Positions 53,060 to 61,654 of a stretch of 64,000 nucleotides of DNA are shown in pieces (the first letter of the stretch is position 1; each line of letters opens with the position of its first letter). The stretch covers positions 32,095 to 96,094 of IMG/VR virus record IMGVR_UViG_3300047157_000174; one strand, written 5' to 3'. Below the pieces are notes generated by a model, which saw nothing but the letters and a program-made list of their open reading frames with translations, was not told the origin of the DNA and ran no database searches. The position numbers and the translations under genes are program-made. This DNA comes from a virus.

Positions 53060-54000
53060 ATAAGGACTGTCCCGTAAATCTAGGACTTGAAACTACTTCG
53101 GTAGCAGAAGGTGTTAGTTGGCCTTGTGGGAACTAGGGGTTTTTACAGTAATAAGAACCGAACCCTATTCTTGAAAACAAATGCAAAAGAAACAACAGAG
53201 TAACCATCTAATGAACCTTAGCGGGGGATGCAGTTGGTAAAATAAGAATATAACAACATTTGTTGGATAGATGTGGGTTCAGAAGAAGATGCAGAAGTTT
53301 GCATTAGAGAACCTAAAACTAAACAGTTGAGATTCAATCAACAGAATAACAAGTAGCGAAAAATGCCTTCGGGAGTGAAGTAGTAAAAATTGTTCAAGAG
53401 CGAATTAATTCTTAGTCGGTTTATGGTAATCTAAAAAATGCTTTCTTAGGAAAAGGTATTTCCTGAGAACTAAGCGCAATAATGATGAAAGCAATTTTTT
53501 TAGTCATGGTCTTGCGAGACTATGCAGTTGTAAGTAATATTAGTAGTCGGCATGAGCAATAAAATATCATTGATAACACATGACTAACGTTATCATACCA
53601 CCTTCGTGTAAAGCGGCATAGTACGTTTTTTCTTTCCCCTTTCATACTCAAAATTTATCACTTTCGGGGCATACCCGACTTGGGGCATACTACTGTTTAG
53701 CCATAGTAGTATGTCCCTTCACACTCCATTGAGTTAGGTTTTAGATAATAATAAATTGGAAAATTCGTTCTCTGTTCGGTAACGTGTTGACATCTCCTAT
53801 CTAGTCGTGTGGTGCGACCCAATTTCCCTAACTATTCACACTCATATGATTCTTTTCTTACTACCACTGGGACTAGAACAAAAGAATCATTTATACGATA
53901 TGAGTAGAGTTTGCTAAAATAAAAAAGATACTTGAAGTTCCAAAGGGTTGTTCGCCTCATAATGCTTCGATAGCAATTGGTATCTTTCTCTACTATTCAC
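53060..54000 (+). ncRNA. candidate large structured noncoding RNA
   Basis: About 0.95 kb without a gene frame holds many perfect helices. Examples: CTAC-ttcg-GTAG (53093-53104); GGGTTC/GAACCT around ATGCA/TGCAT (53275-53314); GTTGA/TCAAC (53326-53342); TTCTTAGGAAA/TTTCCTGAGAA (53443-53469); CATGGTCT/AGACTATG (53505-53524); TGATAAC/GTTATCA (53571-53595); GGGGCATACTACT/AGTAGTATGTCCC (53682-53717); ATGATTCTTTT/AAAAGAATCAT (53846-53890); AGTAGAG...AAAGATAC/GTATCTTTCTCTACT (53903-53994). At least four helices contain G-U pairs only if the plus strand is the RNA, which fixes the strand. It could be a stand-alone RNA or the leader of the helicase gene. Confidence 0.6.
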
Positions 54001-54037
54001 ATTCCCAAATATAACAATAAAAAAAGAGGAAATAAAA

Positions 54038-55477
54038 ATGAAAATAAAAGGAACAAATGAACAAGAAGAAATATGGAAAGAAATGACTTACGGTGATTCT
54101 CACATGATGGTCTATGCAGGTGCAGGTACGGGTAAAACCTTTACAATTGTAAATGGTGCTGAACACGTTGTTGGTAGAAAATGCTTTTTAGCATTTAACA
54201 AAGCAATCGCAACAGAATTAGCAAACCAATTACCTGATGATTGTGAAGCAAAAACGTTTCACAGTTTAGGACTTGCAGCGATTAAATCAGAGAGAAGAAA
54301 CTGTAAAATTGATAATAAGAAAACATACAAGATTGTAGAAAACTTACTTGGTAAGAAATTTAAATCAAAGACACAATTGGTTAAACTAGTTAGTCTGATT
54401 AAATCATCAATGGTTGAATGGGATGATAGAGAATCAATTATCTCAATTATGCAAGAATACAATATCGAGTTCGATGGTGTATTAGAAATGAATAATGCTT
54501 TGAAGTACTTACCTACAATTAAGAATAATTGTATGGATTTATCAGTAGTTGACTTCGATGATATGATTTGGCTACCTGTCGAATTAGATATGAATGTCAA
54601 ACATTATGATGTAGTCTTTGTTGATGAAGCACAAGATTTCAATGAAGTCCAAAGACAATTAATTTTGAAGACTTGTAATGGTGGACGAATGATTGTAGTT
54701 GGAGACCCTAAACAAGCAATCTATGGATTCAGAGGTGCTGATTCAGCATCAATGAAATTATTCCAAGATACATTATCTGAATCTCCTAGAGGTGTAAAAG
54801 AGTTTACTCTTAGCATTACTTGGAGATGTCCTAAGACAGTAGTTGCAGAAGCAAATCGTTTCTTTAGTGATTACTCATGTAGAGAGGATGCAGAAGATGG
54901 TGAAGTAAATGTTAATGTAGCCTTTGACCCTAAAGTTGGTGATATGGTTTTATGTAGAACAAATGCTCCACTAATCCAAAACTGTTTCCAATTAATTTCA
55001 GAAGGAATACCTGCCTTTGTATTGGGTAGAGATATTGGTTACAGTCTGCAATTATTAGTTGGTAAGGTAACTAAGAATAACGATATGTTAGTATCTGATT
55101 TCTTACCATTACTTAACAAACATATCGAATACCAAATGGATGTATTTAGAAAAGCAGACAAAGAAAGATTAGTTCAATCTCTTGATGATAAGAGACAATG
55201 TATTACTTATCTAACTAGAAATGCAAATACCGTTCAAGGTATTCTCGATAACATCAAAGCAATCTTTGGTGATGGAAAGAAACGTGGTGTTATCTTTGCT
55301 ACTATTCACAAAGCAAAGGGATTAGAAAAAGATAACATTTGGATTTTAGAGCCTCAACTTATGCCTCATCCTATGGCTAAGTCTGATGCAGACAAACAAC
55401 AAGAGACTAACCTTTGTTATGTGGCAATCACAAGAGCAAAGAAGACTTTGAATTATGTAGGTGAAAGAATTGGTTAA
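54038..55477 (+). CDS. UvrD/Rep-like superfamily 1 helicase
   Basis: 479 residues with SF1 helicase motifs in order: Q/I region TNEQEEIW, motif I AGAGTGKTFT, II FVDEAQDFNE, III GDPKQAIYGFRGAD, IV ITWRCPK, and late V/VI IHKAKGLEKDNIWI and CYVAITRAKKTL. Shorter than cellular UvrD (about 720 aa) but with the full motif set. It should move along ssDNA and unwind duplexes during replication or repair. It is preceded by GAGGAAATAAAA, a ribosome site. It stands next to the proposed origin and RNA. Confidence 0.9.
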   Translation: MKIKGTNEQEEIWKEMTYGDSHMMVYAGAGTGKTFTIVNGAEHVVGRKCFLAFNKAIATELANQLPDDCEAKTFHSLGLAAIKSERRNCKIDNKKTYKIVENLLGKKFKSKTQLVKLVSLIKSSMVEWDDRESIISIMQEYNIEFDGVLEMNNALKYLPTIKNNCMDLSVVDFDDMIWLPVELDMNVKHYDVVFVDEAQDFNEVQRQLILKTCNGGRMIVVGDPKQAIYGFRGADSASMKLFQDTLSESPRGVKEFTLSITWRCPKTVVAEANRFFSDYSCREDAEDGEVNVNVAFDPKVGDMVLCRTNAPLIQNCFQLISEGIPAFVLGRDIGYSLQLLVGKVTKNNDMLVSDFLPLLNKHIEYQMDVFRKADKERLVQSLDDKRQCITYLTRNANTVQGILDNIKAIFGDGKKRGVIFATIHKAKGLEKDNIWILEPQLMPHPMAKSDADKQQETNLCYVAITRAKKTLNYVGERIG

Positions 55478-55640
55478 ATGTAAAGAATGTAATGATAGAG
55501 GAATTATAGCAGTACAGCAAGCAGAAGGTGGTATTGAAATAGAACAATGCTTACCATGTTCTATGAAAGATTATGTTGAATATATTGATTCAGTAGATTT
55601 CTTTGATAAACACGGTATTGACGAAGAGGGGGTTGAGTAA
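55461..55640 (+). CDS. 59-aa zinc-ribbon protein
   Basis: A frame from the GTG at 55461, inside the end of the helicase gene: MKELVKCKECNDRGIIAVQQ, then IEQCLPCSMKDYVEYIDSVD. The pairs CKECNDRG and CLPC match DnaJ-type zinc-ribbon halves. Overlaps the helicase by 17 bases and couples to the next gene. Likely a small binding protein for DNA, RNA or a partner. Confidence 0.55.
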   Translation: MKELVKCKECNDRGIIAVQQAEGGIEIEQCLPCSMKDYVEYIDSVDFFDKHGIDEEGVE

Positions 55641-55641
55641 G

Positions 55642-55941
55642 TTGAGAAAAGTCTTGACTTACTCTTCCCTGCTTTTTTTTGGTTTTTTGGGAATTTTCAA
55701 CTCAACGAAACTAGAACTAAGACAAGAGACAGATAGTAATTTAGAATTACTTTTTCAAAATGCACAAATTATTTCTATTTCTGTTATCTCTGTAACACTA
55801 TTAGTAATGTTAAAGGATATTAGAAAGTTTAGAAAAAGTGTGCGAAACGAAAAAAGTGGAGACAATAATGTAGCAATCGGAAAAACCGATAGCGAAGTTT
55901 TGATTTCCACACCTAAAATAGAAATAGAGGAATTAAAATGA
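55642..55941 (+). CDS. small membrane protein
   Basis: About 99 residues from the TTG at 55642 (MRKVLTYSSLLFFGFLGIFN); the exact start is uncertain. Two hydrophobic segments (LTYSSLLFFGFLGIF and AQIISISVISVTLLVMLKDI) indicate a two-pass protein with a charged C-terminal tail. Its end overlaps the next ATG by 4 bases. Unknown function; possibly lysis or membrane remodelling. Confidence 0.5.
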   Translation: MRKVLTYSSLLFFGFLGIFNSTKLELRQETDSNLELLFQNAQIISISVISVTLLVMLKDIRKFRKSVRNEKSGDNNVAIGKTDSEVLISTPKIEIEELK

Positions 55942-56522
55942 ATATATTTATCTTATCAGAAGATGCAGAAGAATGTGCTAAGATGATGTGCAATAAACAC
56001 GTTGTTAAAATGCCAACTGAGAGCCTACAAATGTTATCAACAATAGCAGACCATTTGGGATATGAAAATGTACCATTCAAACCTGTAATGTTGAATCATC
56101 CCTGTACTATTTGGGCTAGGGAAAGCCAACAAAACTTCTCTTTCCTACTAACACATACCGCAGCATTATGTGCTGAATATACAGTTAGATATGGAAAGAA
56201 ACATAAGGTTCAGAAATTATTATTATTACATAATGACTTATGGGCTAATGTTCTCAATGATTTACCCGACATTGGTTTAACACCATTTGCAGTAGCAATA
56301 TCAGAAGATATGAATTGTAGAAAAGTGGAAGGTTTCAATGATATGACCGTAGTAGAAAAATATCGCCAATACTATCTAGAAGATAAATGGCATATAGGAG
56401 ATTGGAAAAATAGCCCTCCTTCTTGGTGGCCTAAAGACCATACCGATATTAAAACAAAACAAAGAAAACAAGTCTATGCAAATATGCTTGAAGAGTTCAG
56501 GAGAATTAAAGATGCGCTTTAA
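55938..56522 (+). CDS. conserved viral protein of the 'HVVKMP..S.QML' type
   Basis: 194 residues with a recognisable motif set: CNKHVVKMPTESLQMLSTIA, NHPCTIWARESQQNFSFLL, YTVRYGKKHKVQ, LTPFAVAISEDMNC, VVEKYRQYYLEDKWHIGDWK and PSWW. Proteins with this pattern are common in large phages and viruses and usually annotated as hypothetical; the family's function is unknown to me. Conserved His, Glu, Trp and Lys suggest an enzyme. It is in the early plus-strand series. Confidence 0.55.
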   Translation: MNIFILSEDAEECAKMMCNKHVVKMPTESLQMLSTIADHLGYENVPFKPVMLNHPCTIWARESQQNFSFLLTHTAALCAEYTVRYGKKHKVQKLLLLHNDLWANVLNDLPDIGLTPFAVAISEDMNCRKVEGFNDMTVVEKYRQYYLEDKWHIGDWKNSPPSWWPKDHTDIKTKQRKQVYANMLEEFRRIKDAL

Positions 56523-56799
56523 GAATGTAAAACACGCAGAATATGAAATAATAAGAGCAATATTACACAACCCTAACAATGAAAACTTTATTGTTTCCAT
56601 CGAAAAAGTTAGGGAAAGAGGTATTCCAAAAGGAGATAGTGTTGCTGAAAAACGCTTTACTAAAGCAGCAGCAAATATTATCTCTATTTTGAGAAACCTT
56701 CAAGGTAGTAGGTTATCATCACTACCTGAAGACCACATGGATTATGGTCTTACATTAGAACAAATGATAAAAGAAAGTAAAAGGAGAAATAAAAAATGA
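56512..56799 (+). CDS. small basic protein
   Basis: 95 residues from the ATG at 56512 (MRFKNVKHAEYEIIRAILHN), which overlaps the upstream stop by 11 bases. Helical, with KRFTKAAANIISILRNLQGS, and a basic C-terminal end. Resembles small DNA-binding or winged-helix-like domains, but no family is certain. Confidence 0.5.
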   Translation: MRFKNVKHAEYEIIRAILHNPNNENFIVSIEKVRERGIPKGDSVAEKRFTKAAANIISILRNLQGSRLSSLPEDHMDYGLTLEQMIKESKRRNKK

Positions 56800-56978
56800 A
56801 TATAGAAGAATATAGATTAAAAATACAACAGCAAATAGAAAATGGAGAGAGGAAACCGAGACCGTTATGTTTACCCGATGAACCCGTGTTAAACGCAAAC
56901 GGCAATCCTATATCTCGATACCAACATTTAGGAAATTTGTTGTTACATCGTAAAAGTATTAGAATTAATAGGAAGTAA
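56796..56978 (+). CDS. 60-aa protein
   Basis: MNIEEYRLKIQQQIENGERK onward, a helix then a Pro-rich stretch with PLCLPDEPVLNANGNPISRY. Overlaps the upstream stop by 4 bases and has a GGAG site before it. Function unknown. Confidence 0.5.
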   Translation: MNIEEYRLKIQQQIENGERKPRPLCLPDEPVLNANGNPISRYQHLGNLLLHRKSIRINRK

Positions 56979-56983
56979 TTCGT

Positions 56984-57100
56984 ATGGTTTTCATTATTGA
57001 AAAATGTGTAACCTGCAATAAAATCCGAAAGATTTGGAGTAATCAATACGGTTTTCAATGTAAGAAATGTTTTGACCCTAAACCCACTCGGAGTGATTGA
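56984..57100 (+). CDS. 38-aa zinc-ribbon microprotein
   Basis: ATG at 56984, MVFIIEKCVTCNKIRKIWSN then QYGFQCKKCFDPKPTRSD. Two Cys-x2-Cys pairs make a complete zinc ribbon. The next gene begins 11 bases later. Likely a small zinc-binding protein. Confidence 0.55.
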   Translation: MVFIIEKCVTCNKIRKIWSNQYGFQCKKCFDPKPTRSD

Positions 57101-57110
57101 GTTGTCAATC

Positions 57111-57398
57111 ATGGTTGAGGATTTTAGTAGAAAACACTATGCAAGATTTACAAATGGTGTTGTTTGCTTGGACGATGTTCAAGCCTTTACTTGGAGTAAA
57201 TTAAAACCTAGTGATGATTTAACTAAGTTTATTTATCCGGCCACTAAATCGGGAGATGTCTATAAAATAGTTATCTTTCTCAAAGGTGGACAGAATTTTA
57301 TTACAGCAACTAGCCCTAAGAATCTAAAAAAGGTCATTAGTAGATTCAAGGAACAAAAAACCCTTCTTGGAGAAGATGAACTATGGGAAGAGGAATGA
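57111..57398 (+). CDS. small protein
   Basis: 95 residues from the ATG at 57111 (MVEDFSRKHYARFTNGVVCL). Strand-rich (SGDVYKIVIFLKGGQNFITA) with a final charged helix. Unknown. A longer frame from an upstream TTG is less likely because it would overlap the zinc-ribbon gene. Confidence 0.5.
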   Translation: MVEDFSRKHYARFTNGVVCLDDVQAFTWSKLKPSDDLTKFIYPATKSGDVYKIVIFLKGGQNFITATSPKNLKKVISRFKEQKTLLGEDELWEEE

Positions 57399-57592
57399 CC
57401 GAAGAATTAATACAAAATCTAGAAGCAATGAAACATCACTACAATAAGTTAGTGGAGGCTTATGAAAAACTCCCTCATCTATCCATGATGAGGAGAGTAA
57501 TTCTAGATGATGCACTTACAGTAATAGGTGCAACAATGGATGGTGTAGTTAACGAATTAAAAGATTACACCGATATGTATAAGGAAGAATAA
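57395..57592 (+). CDS. 65-aa helical protein
   Basis: From the ATG at 57395, which has the ribosome site GGAAGAGGA directly before it: MTEELIQNLEAMKHHYNKLV. All-helical with a possible coiled coil; function unknown. It overlaps the upstream stop by 4 bases. Confidence 0.5.
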   Translation: MTEELIQNLEAMKHHYNKLVEAYEKLPHLSMMRRVILDDALTVIGATMDGVVNELKDYTDMYKEE

Positions 57593-57594
57593 AA

Positions 57595-57822
57595 ATGAAA
57601 ATGACAAAAGAAGAAATAAAAATATGGAGAGAAAGCCAAAACTACGAGATAGGTCACAAAGGTTGGTCAGTAGTAGGCGATAAATGGTATCAAGTTGAAG
57701 TTATCGGTAGAGACTACTATCCCATTACGGGAAATTTTCGTAGGCATATTGTACAAATACCAAATACCAAATATAAATGTAAAAGAATTACATTATACAC
57801 AAGAAAAGAAAAAGAGGAATGA
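57595..57822 (+). CDS. 75-aa small beta protein
   Basis: MKMTKEEIKIWRESQNYEIG then WSVVGDKWYQVEVIGRDYYP: a helix then strands, with a Lys-rich tail. It is spaced 2 bases from the previous stop, so the two are coupled. Function unknown. Confidence 0.5.
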   Translation: MKMTKEEIKIWRESQNYEIGHKGWSVVGDKWYQVEVIGRDYYPITGNFRRHIVQIPNTKYKCKRITLYTRKEKEE

Positions 57823-57825
57823 AAA

Positions 57826-58068
57826 ATGAATATAGAAGAAAGAAAGAAACGAAATGAAGAATTAGAGAGAAACGCCCCAATACCTATTGGTATTGAAAAT
57901 TTGATAGGTATTACTTGGATTAACAAGTATAATCAATCAGTAATAGAGATAGTAAGAAGTAGGGTCACAAACACAGGATTAGTATGTTGGTATAGTGGCA
58001 CAGATGAAATGTTTTTTACTAGAGAATTAAATAATCATTGGCGTAGAGTATCAAAGGAAGAGGAATGA
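57826..58068 (+). CDS. 80-aa small protein
   Basis: MNIEERKKRNEELERNAPIP then a strand-rich body (SVIEIVRSRVTNTGLVCWYS). Preceded by GAGGAATGAAAA. It overlaps the next gene by 4 bases. Function unknown. Confidence 0.5.
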   Translation: MNIEERKKRNEELERNAPIPIGIENLIGITWINKYNQSVIEIVRSRVTNTGLVCWYSGTDEMFFTRELNNHWRRVSKEEE

Positions 58069-58301
58069 ATATGGAAAGAAATGTAGAATTTAGAATGGTG
58101 AATGATGATGAGATGCCTCCGTTAGTAATAACGATGAATGAGGATGATGAAGTTAAGGTTGTATTAAACCAAAATCATTTGATTTGGTTATCATTAAATC
58201 GTAAAACAATCGGTGGTTTACCCGAAGCATTGTATAAGAATATAGATATCTTACTAGATGGTTTTCTTAGAGAACAACGTCAAAATGAGAGGATGGAATA
58301 A
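58065..58301 (+). CDS. 78-aa small acidic protein
   Basis: MNMERNVEFRMVNDDEMPPL onward, acidic, with a strand pair (ITMNEDDEVKVVLNQNHLIW) and a helix at the end. Overlaps neighbours by 4 and 1 bases. Function unknown. Confidence 0.5.
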   Translation: MNMERNVEFRMVNDDEMPPLVITMNEDDEVKVVLNQNHLIWLSLNRKTIGGLPEALYKNIDILLDGFLREQRQNERME

Positions 58302-59305
58302 TGTCTACTTATAGTAGATTAACTAACAAGTTATTAGCATTATCTAATTCTGACGATTACGAAGAAGCAAAGAAAGAATGGAGAATAACAGGAAAAGTTT
58401 GGAAGGAAACTCCCAGTGTAAGAACAAGGAATCATGTTTCCGGCCATCCTAATTCTTGTCTTTGTGGGCATGATATCGTTTATCATTTTGAAATTGAGAA
58501 TACTGAAAATGGAACATTAGAAATTGTAGGTTCAACTTGTATCAACAATTGGATGGTTCTTCGACACATGGAAGAGAAATTAAAAATTGATAGAAGAACT
58601 ATCACTGAAAAGATGATTGAAGAATGGAAGCAAAATGCTGTTCAAACTTTAATAAAAGATGCTTGGTGGGAAGAAAACGGAGAAGAATTTACTAACACTT
58701 TCAATCAAATAAAGGAATTAGATTTAAGAATCAATGTTAAAAAAACAGGTAAAACATATTGGGACGAAACTCTCAAAGATTACAGACCTGAAACTTTCAT
58801 TCGTAAAAGTAGTGACGGTTTATATGGTACTCCTACTTATGAAATGGCCTCTATTGTATGGAGATGGAATCATCCCGACAACACTAGAAGGCAGAGAGAC
58901 AGTAAAAGAGGTACTCCAAACAATAAACTTATGGAAGATTTAGTTTTATTTAAAATAAATATGCAGAAAAATCTAGACGTTATCAACAAAGAAGACTCTA
59001 TTGATTCAGATAGAATAATCCATCTAGAAAATATTGATTCGTATATTTCTAAAAAATTAGTTGCAGTAAATGATAATGATTTAGACCAACAGAAGTTCCT
59101 ACATAGTTGTAAATTTTACGGCATTAGACCCTTTACAACAGGTGAAGCGGTGAATAGTTGGGAAAGAAGATTTCTAAGAGATATGAGAAGAAAGATTGTG
59201 AGAATGGAGAGACCTTCACCTAAACAATGCGATAGTCTTATTAATATCTTACAAAGACGTAATGATGTTCTCTTAGGAGACAACGAGGTGCATGAAAATG
59301 GCTAA
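58301..59305 (+). CDS. zinc-binding protein of 334 aa
   Basis: Has a Cys/His set, NSCLCGHDIVYHFEIENTEN followed by EIVGSTCINNWM, of the type 'C.CGh.I...I.N..ng....iG..Ci..wm' seen in hypothetical proteins of many large phages. Further parts are charged helices. It may bind nucleic acid. Ends 14 bases inside the next gene. Function unknown. Confidence 0.5.
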   Translation: MSTYSRLTNKLLALSNSDDYEEAKKEWRITGKVWKETPSVRTRNHVSGHPNSCLCGHDIVYHFEIENTENGTLEIVGSTCINNWMVLRHMEEKLKIDRRTITEKMIEEWKQNAVQTLIKDAWWEENGEEFTNTFNQIKELDLRINVKKTGKTYWDETLKDYRPETFIRKSSDGLYGTPTYEMASIVWRWNHPDNTRRQRDSKRGTPNNKLMEDLVLFKINMQKNLDVINKEDSIDSDRIIHLENIDSYISKKLVAVNDNDLDQQKFLHSCKFYGIRPFTTGEAVNSWERRFLRDMRRKIVRMERPSPKQCDSLINILQRRNDVLLGDNEVHENG

Positions 59306-59558
59306 AAAGAAAGAAAAGGAAGAAGAAAAACAACCGGAAATAACTAGCGAGCAGATTATTGAGAGCATGAAAGGAGATTACACAAATCTTTTAACATACG
59401 CTCAAAGTCTAGAGAAAACAGTGCAAGATTTGCGTCAAAAGATAGAAGTTTATGAAGCAATGCAAACACAACTCCTCGGTGATAAAAGAGAATTAAAATC
59501 TTACATATCATCGTTAGAGAACACGCTTAATCAAGCGAGACAATCAACACAGTCTTGA
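59292..59558 (+). CDS. 88-aa coiled-coil protein
   Basis: Starts MKMAKKKEKEEEKQPEITSE, then a clear coiled coil (SLEKTVQDLRQKIEVYEAMQ through ISSLENTLNQARQS). The start overlaps the end of the upstream gene. Unknown function, perhaps an oligomerising adaptor. Confidence 0.5.
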   Translation: MKMAKKKEKEEEKQPEITSEQIIESMKGDYTNLLTYAQSLEKTVQDLRQKIEVYEAMQTQLLGDKRELKSYISSLENTLNQARQSTQS

Positions 59559-59594
59559 ACATAGTTGAAACTAAAAAAAAAGGAAGTAATAAAA

Positions 59595-59798
59595 ATGAAG
59601 TTAAGAATAATGAATGAAAAAGGACATACAGAATTAGATGTTACGACATCTGAGATGATTGAACAGATAGCAGAACACCCAACTCATTGGGTTTATGTTG
59701 ATAATGACATGGTTAGCCGTGAATCTATTAACGACATAAATTGGAATGAAGTTGAAACTGTTAACTTAGTTCAAGCAATTGTTGGCGGAAACCAATAA
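59595..59798 (+). CDS. 67-aa small protein
   Basis: From the ATG at 59595 with AGGAAG ahead: MKLRIMNEKGHTELDVTTSE, then HPTHWVYVDNDMVSRESIND. Ubiquitin-like or small alpha/beta shape is possible but not shown. Function unknown. Confidence 0.5.
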   Translation: MKLRIMNEKGHTELDVTTSEMIEQIAEHPTHWVYVDNDMVSRESINDINWNEVETVNLVQAIVGGNQ

Positions 59799-59825
59799 TT
59801 CTGTAATGATATTTAATATCGGCTT

Positions 59826-59931
59826 ACCATAGATATAATCTCTATCGGTAATTACTATATGGTGTTTAACATCGTTAAGTAATCCCAGTAACGGGAGATG
59901 TTACCAAACGGGTGCGAAGCCCGTAAAAAAC
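59826..59931 (+). ncRNA. structured leader ahead of the 59949 gene
   Basis: Three or more hairpins in about 105 bases: ATAGA with TCTAT (59829-59845), CCATA with TATGG (59827-59862), TAACATC with GATGTTA (59867-59903) around TCCC with GGGA, and ACGGGT-gcgaa-GCCCGT (59908-59924) followed by AAAAAA. G-U pairing in the last stem fits the plus strand. The TATATGGTGTTTAAC part (from 59857) resembles the palindrome promoters. It may control the genes 59949-62580, including TFB, or end upstream transcripts. Confidence 0.4.
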
Positions 59932-59948
59932 TAAAGATGGGAATTAAA

Positions 59949-60218
59949 ATGAAATGTAGAAATTGTAATAAAAAACTAGGAACAAGAAACCATACAGCAA
60001 GAAAAAACTCAACAACAAATCTTTGTTTTTCTTGTATTAGAAATCCCCCACTAGAAGACAGGTGCGTTGGGATTACCGCAAAAGGACATAGATGTAAAGT
60101 AATTAAGTATAGAAATACTGAATATTGTAAAATACATCTAAATCAAAAAAATAAAATTCAAATAACTAAAGGAGAAATTAAAAATGAAAATAAAATATAT
60201 AATACCAACAGTAGGTGA
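59949..60218 (+). CDS. zinc-finger protein (89 aa)
   Basis: MKCRNCNKKLGTRNHTARKN from the ATG at 59949; an ATG 12 bases upstream is an alternative. Zinc sites CRNCNKK with LCFSCIRNPP, and a second, DRCVGITAKGHRCKVIKY with YCKIH. The second module resembles small C-x6-C zinc folds of phage proteins. Basic, likely nucleic-acid-binding. Its end overlaps the following start by 35 bases. Confidence 0.5.
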   Translation: MKCRNCNKKLGTRNHTARKNSTTNLCFSCIRNPPLEDRCVGITAKGHRCKVIKYRNTEYCKIHLNQKNKIQITKGEIKNENKIYNTNSR

Positions 60219-61566
60219 TGGTGGAAATCAAATAACATCAAGCCTTCTATTAAGAATCGAAAACAAAAACAAGAACATATTCCGCACATTATATGAGCGA
60301 AATATAAACCGTCCCAAAAGTACATTACTTGCTAAAAAAATGGGTCTAGACTCATATAGACACTTGCGTAATGCGGATAAGATTTATGATTATAACACAA
60401 AAAATCTAAATTCTTTCGGTGAAAGAATTATTACTTGTAGAAGAACACACATGAATACCACAGTAGAAGGTGCTGACCCCGTTCTAGAATCTCTTTCTAA
60501 AAAGGTTGAGGAAGTACTTTTTCCTCACAAACTTTACGATACGAATAAAGATAATTTTATGAATACTATATCATTCAAATATTACAACGGACAGACTAAA
60601 ATATTCTACGGCAGAACGAATAAAAGATATTATATCAATGGCCTACCTAGAAACAAAGCAGATGTAGTCAAGGCGATTAGTAAGATAATTCTAAGAGCAG
60701 CATTAACAAGATGTTCAAAACAATTAACTACTTACACATTAAAGGTTACTACCTTCCCCCACAATGTTCTGTATGCTTTGGAAAATAGAACACCATATCA
60801 TTTCAATCATCAATTGAGACAGACAGAAGTTGTTATTAATACCAAATTAATTAGTGATGATGAATGTGTATTAGAAATATCTGACAGTGTTTGGGGCGTT
60901 TTATCTACTAAAGAATTGAGTACATTTATTGATTACTTTAAGTTCGGTAAGAAAAGAAGTAAGAAGTGGAATGTTGGCGTTACCAATGAGTTCCTTTGGG
61001 AGCAAACGATGGGTAGTAAACCAACCTCTACCGAATTAGAAAAGATGACACAATGGTTGTTACAACATAGAACTTCGGACATTGTAGAAGATAGGGCAAC
61101 TAAATTATTGTTCGACATTGCAGCAGAAACACCCGAAATTGATTTCGTACAATTTAGAAATCCTAAGAATAAAGCGTTGTTTGTTCATGGTAAATATTGT
61201 GATTGGCTTATTACTTATACAGGTGATGGGATGAAAAGAGGTAATCAAGATGTTTCTACACATCAGATTGTTGGTTTTTCCGAAGATAAAGGAAATTGGC
61301 ATGGTATGAAACTTTCCGGTTCTATCTGTATTGACAATGTTTCTAAAGGGGCTAGTATCGGAGACCAATTAACTGCAAGAGCATTAGCATTGATAAATGA
61401 AGATATAGCAGCACATCACCTATACACAATTAGGCCATTAATAACAGAAGAATTAAGAAACGGAAGTAAGGTTATGGCTAGGTTGGACAGAAGTAAATTA
61501 AACCATTGGTCTCAAAGAAAATGTGACGAGTACTTACACAAGAAAAGAATGAAGGAGAATAAATAA
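60184..61566 (+). CDS. 460-aa protein, unknown
   Basis: Starts MKIKYIIPTVGDGGNQITSS with a ribosome site AAAGGAGAAA. The N-terminal part is basic and helical, the middle alpha/beta (YFKFGKKRSKKWNVGVTNEF), and the last part holds CDWLITYTGDGMKRGNQDVS and IDNVSKGASIGDQLTARALA. The gene overlaps the zinc-finger gene and ends just before the TFB region. It could be a replication or transcription protein, but no motif set decides. Confidence 0.45.
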   Translation: MKIKYIIPTVGDGGNQITSSLLLRIENKNKNIFRTLYERNINRPKSTLLAKKMGLDSYRHLRNADKIYDYNTKNLNSFGERIITCRRTHMNTTVEGADPVLESLSKKVEEVLFPHKLYDTNKDNFMNTISFKYYNGQTKIFYGRTNKRYYINGLPRNKADVVKAISKIILRAALTRCSKQLTTYTLKVTTFPHNVLYALENRTPYHFNHQLRQTEVVINTKLISDDECVLEISDSVWGVLSTKELSTFIDYFKFGKKRSKKWNVGVTNEFLWEQTMGSKPTSTELEKMTQWLLQHRTSDIVEDRATKLLFDIAAETPEIDFVQFRNPKNKALFVHGKYCDWLITYTGDGMKRGNQDVSTHQIVGFSEDKGNWHGMKLSGSICIDNVSKGASIGDQLTARALALINEDIAAHHLYTIRPLITEELRNGSKVMARLDRSKLNHWSQRKCDEYLHKKRMKENK

Positions 61567-61567
61567 A

Positions 61568-61654
61568 ATGAAAATATGTAATAAATGTAAAAAAGAATTA
61601 GGAGACCTTCGGGTCAAAGATGGCGATTGTTGTAGGATAATGGTGATGAAATGA
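61568..61654 (+). CDS. 28-aa zinc-knuckle microprotein
   Basis: MKICNKCKKELGDLRVKDGD then CCRIMVMK: CNKC and CC can bind a metal. Begins 1 base after the upstream stop, and its stop overlaps the TFB start by 4 bases. Small size makes it tentative. Confidence 0.4.
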   Translation: MKICNKCKKELGDLRVKDGDCCRIMVMK

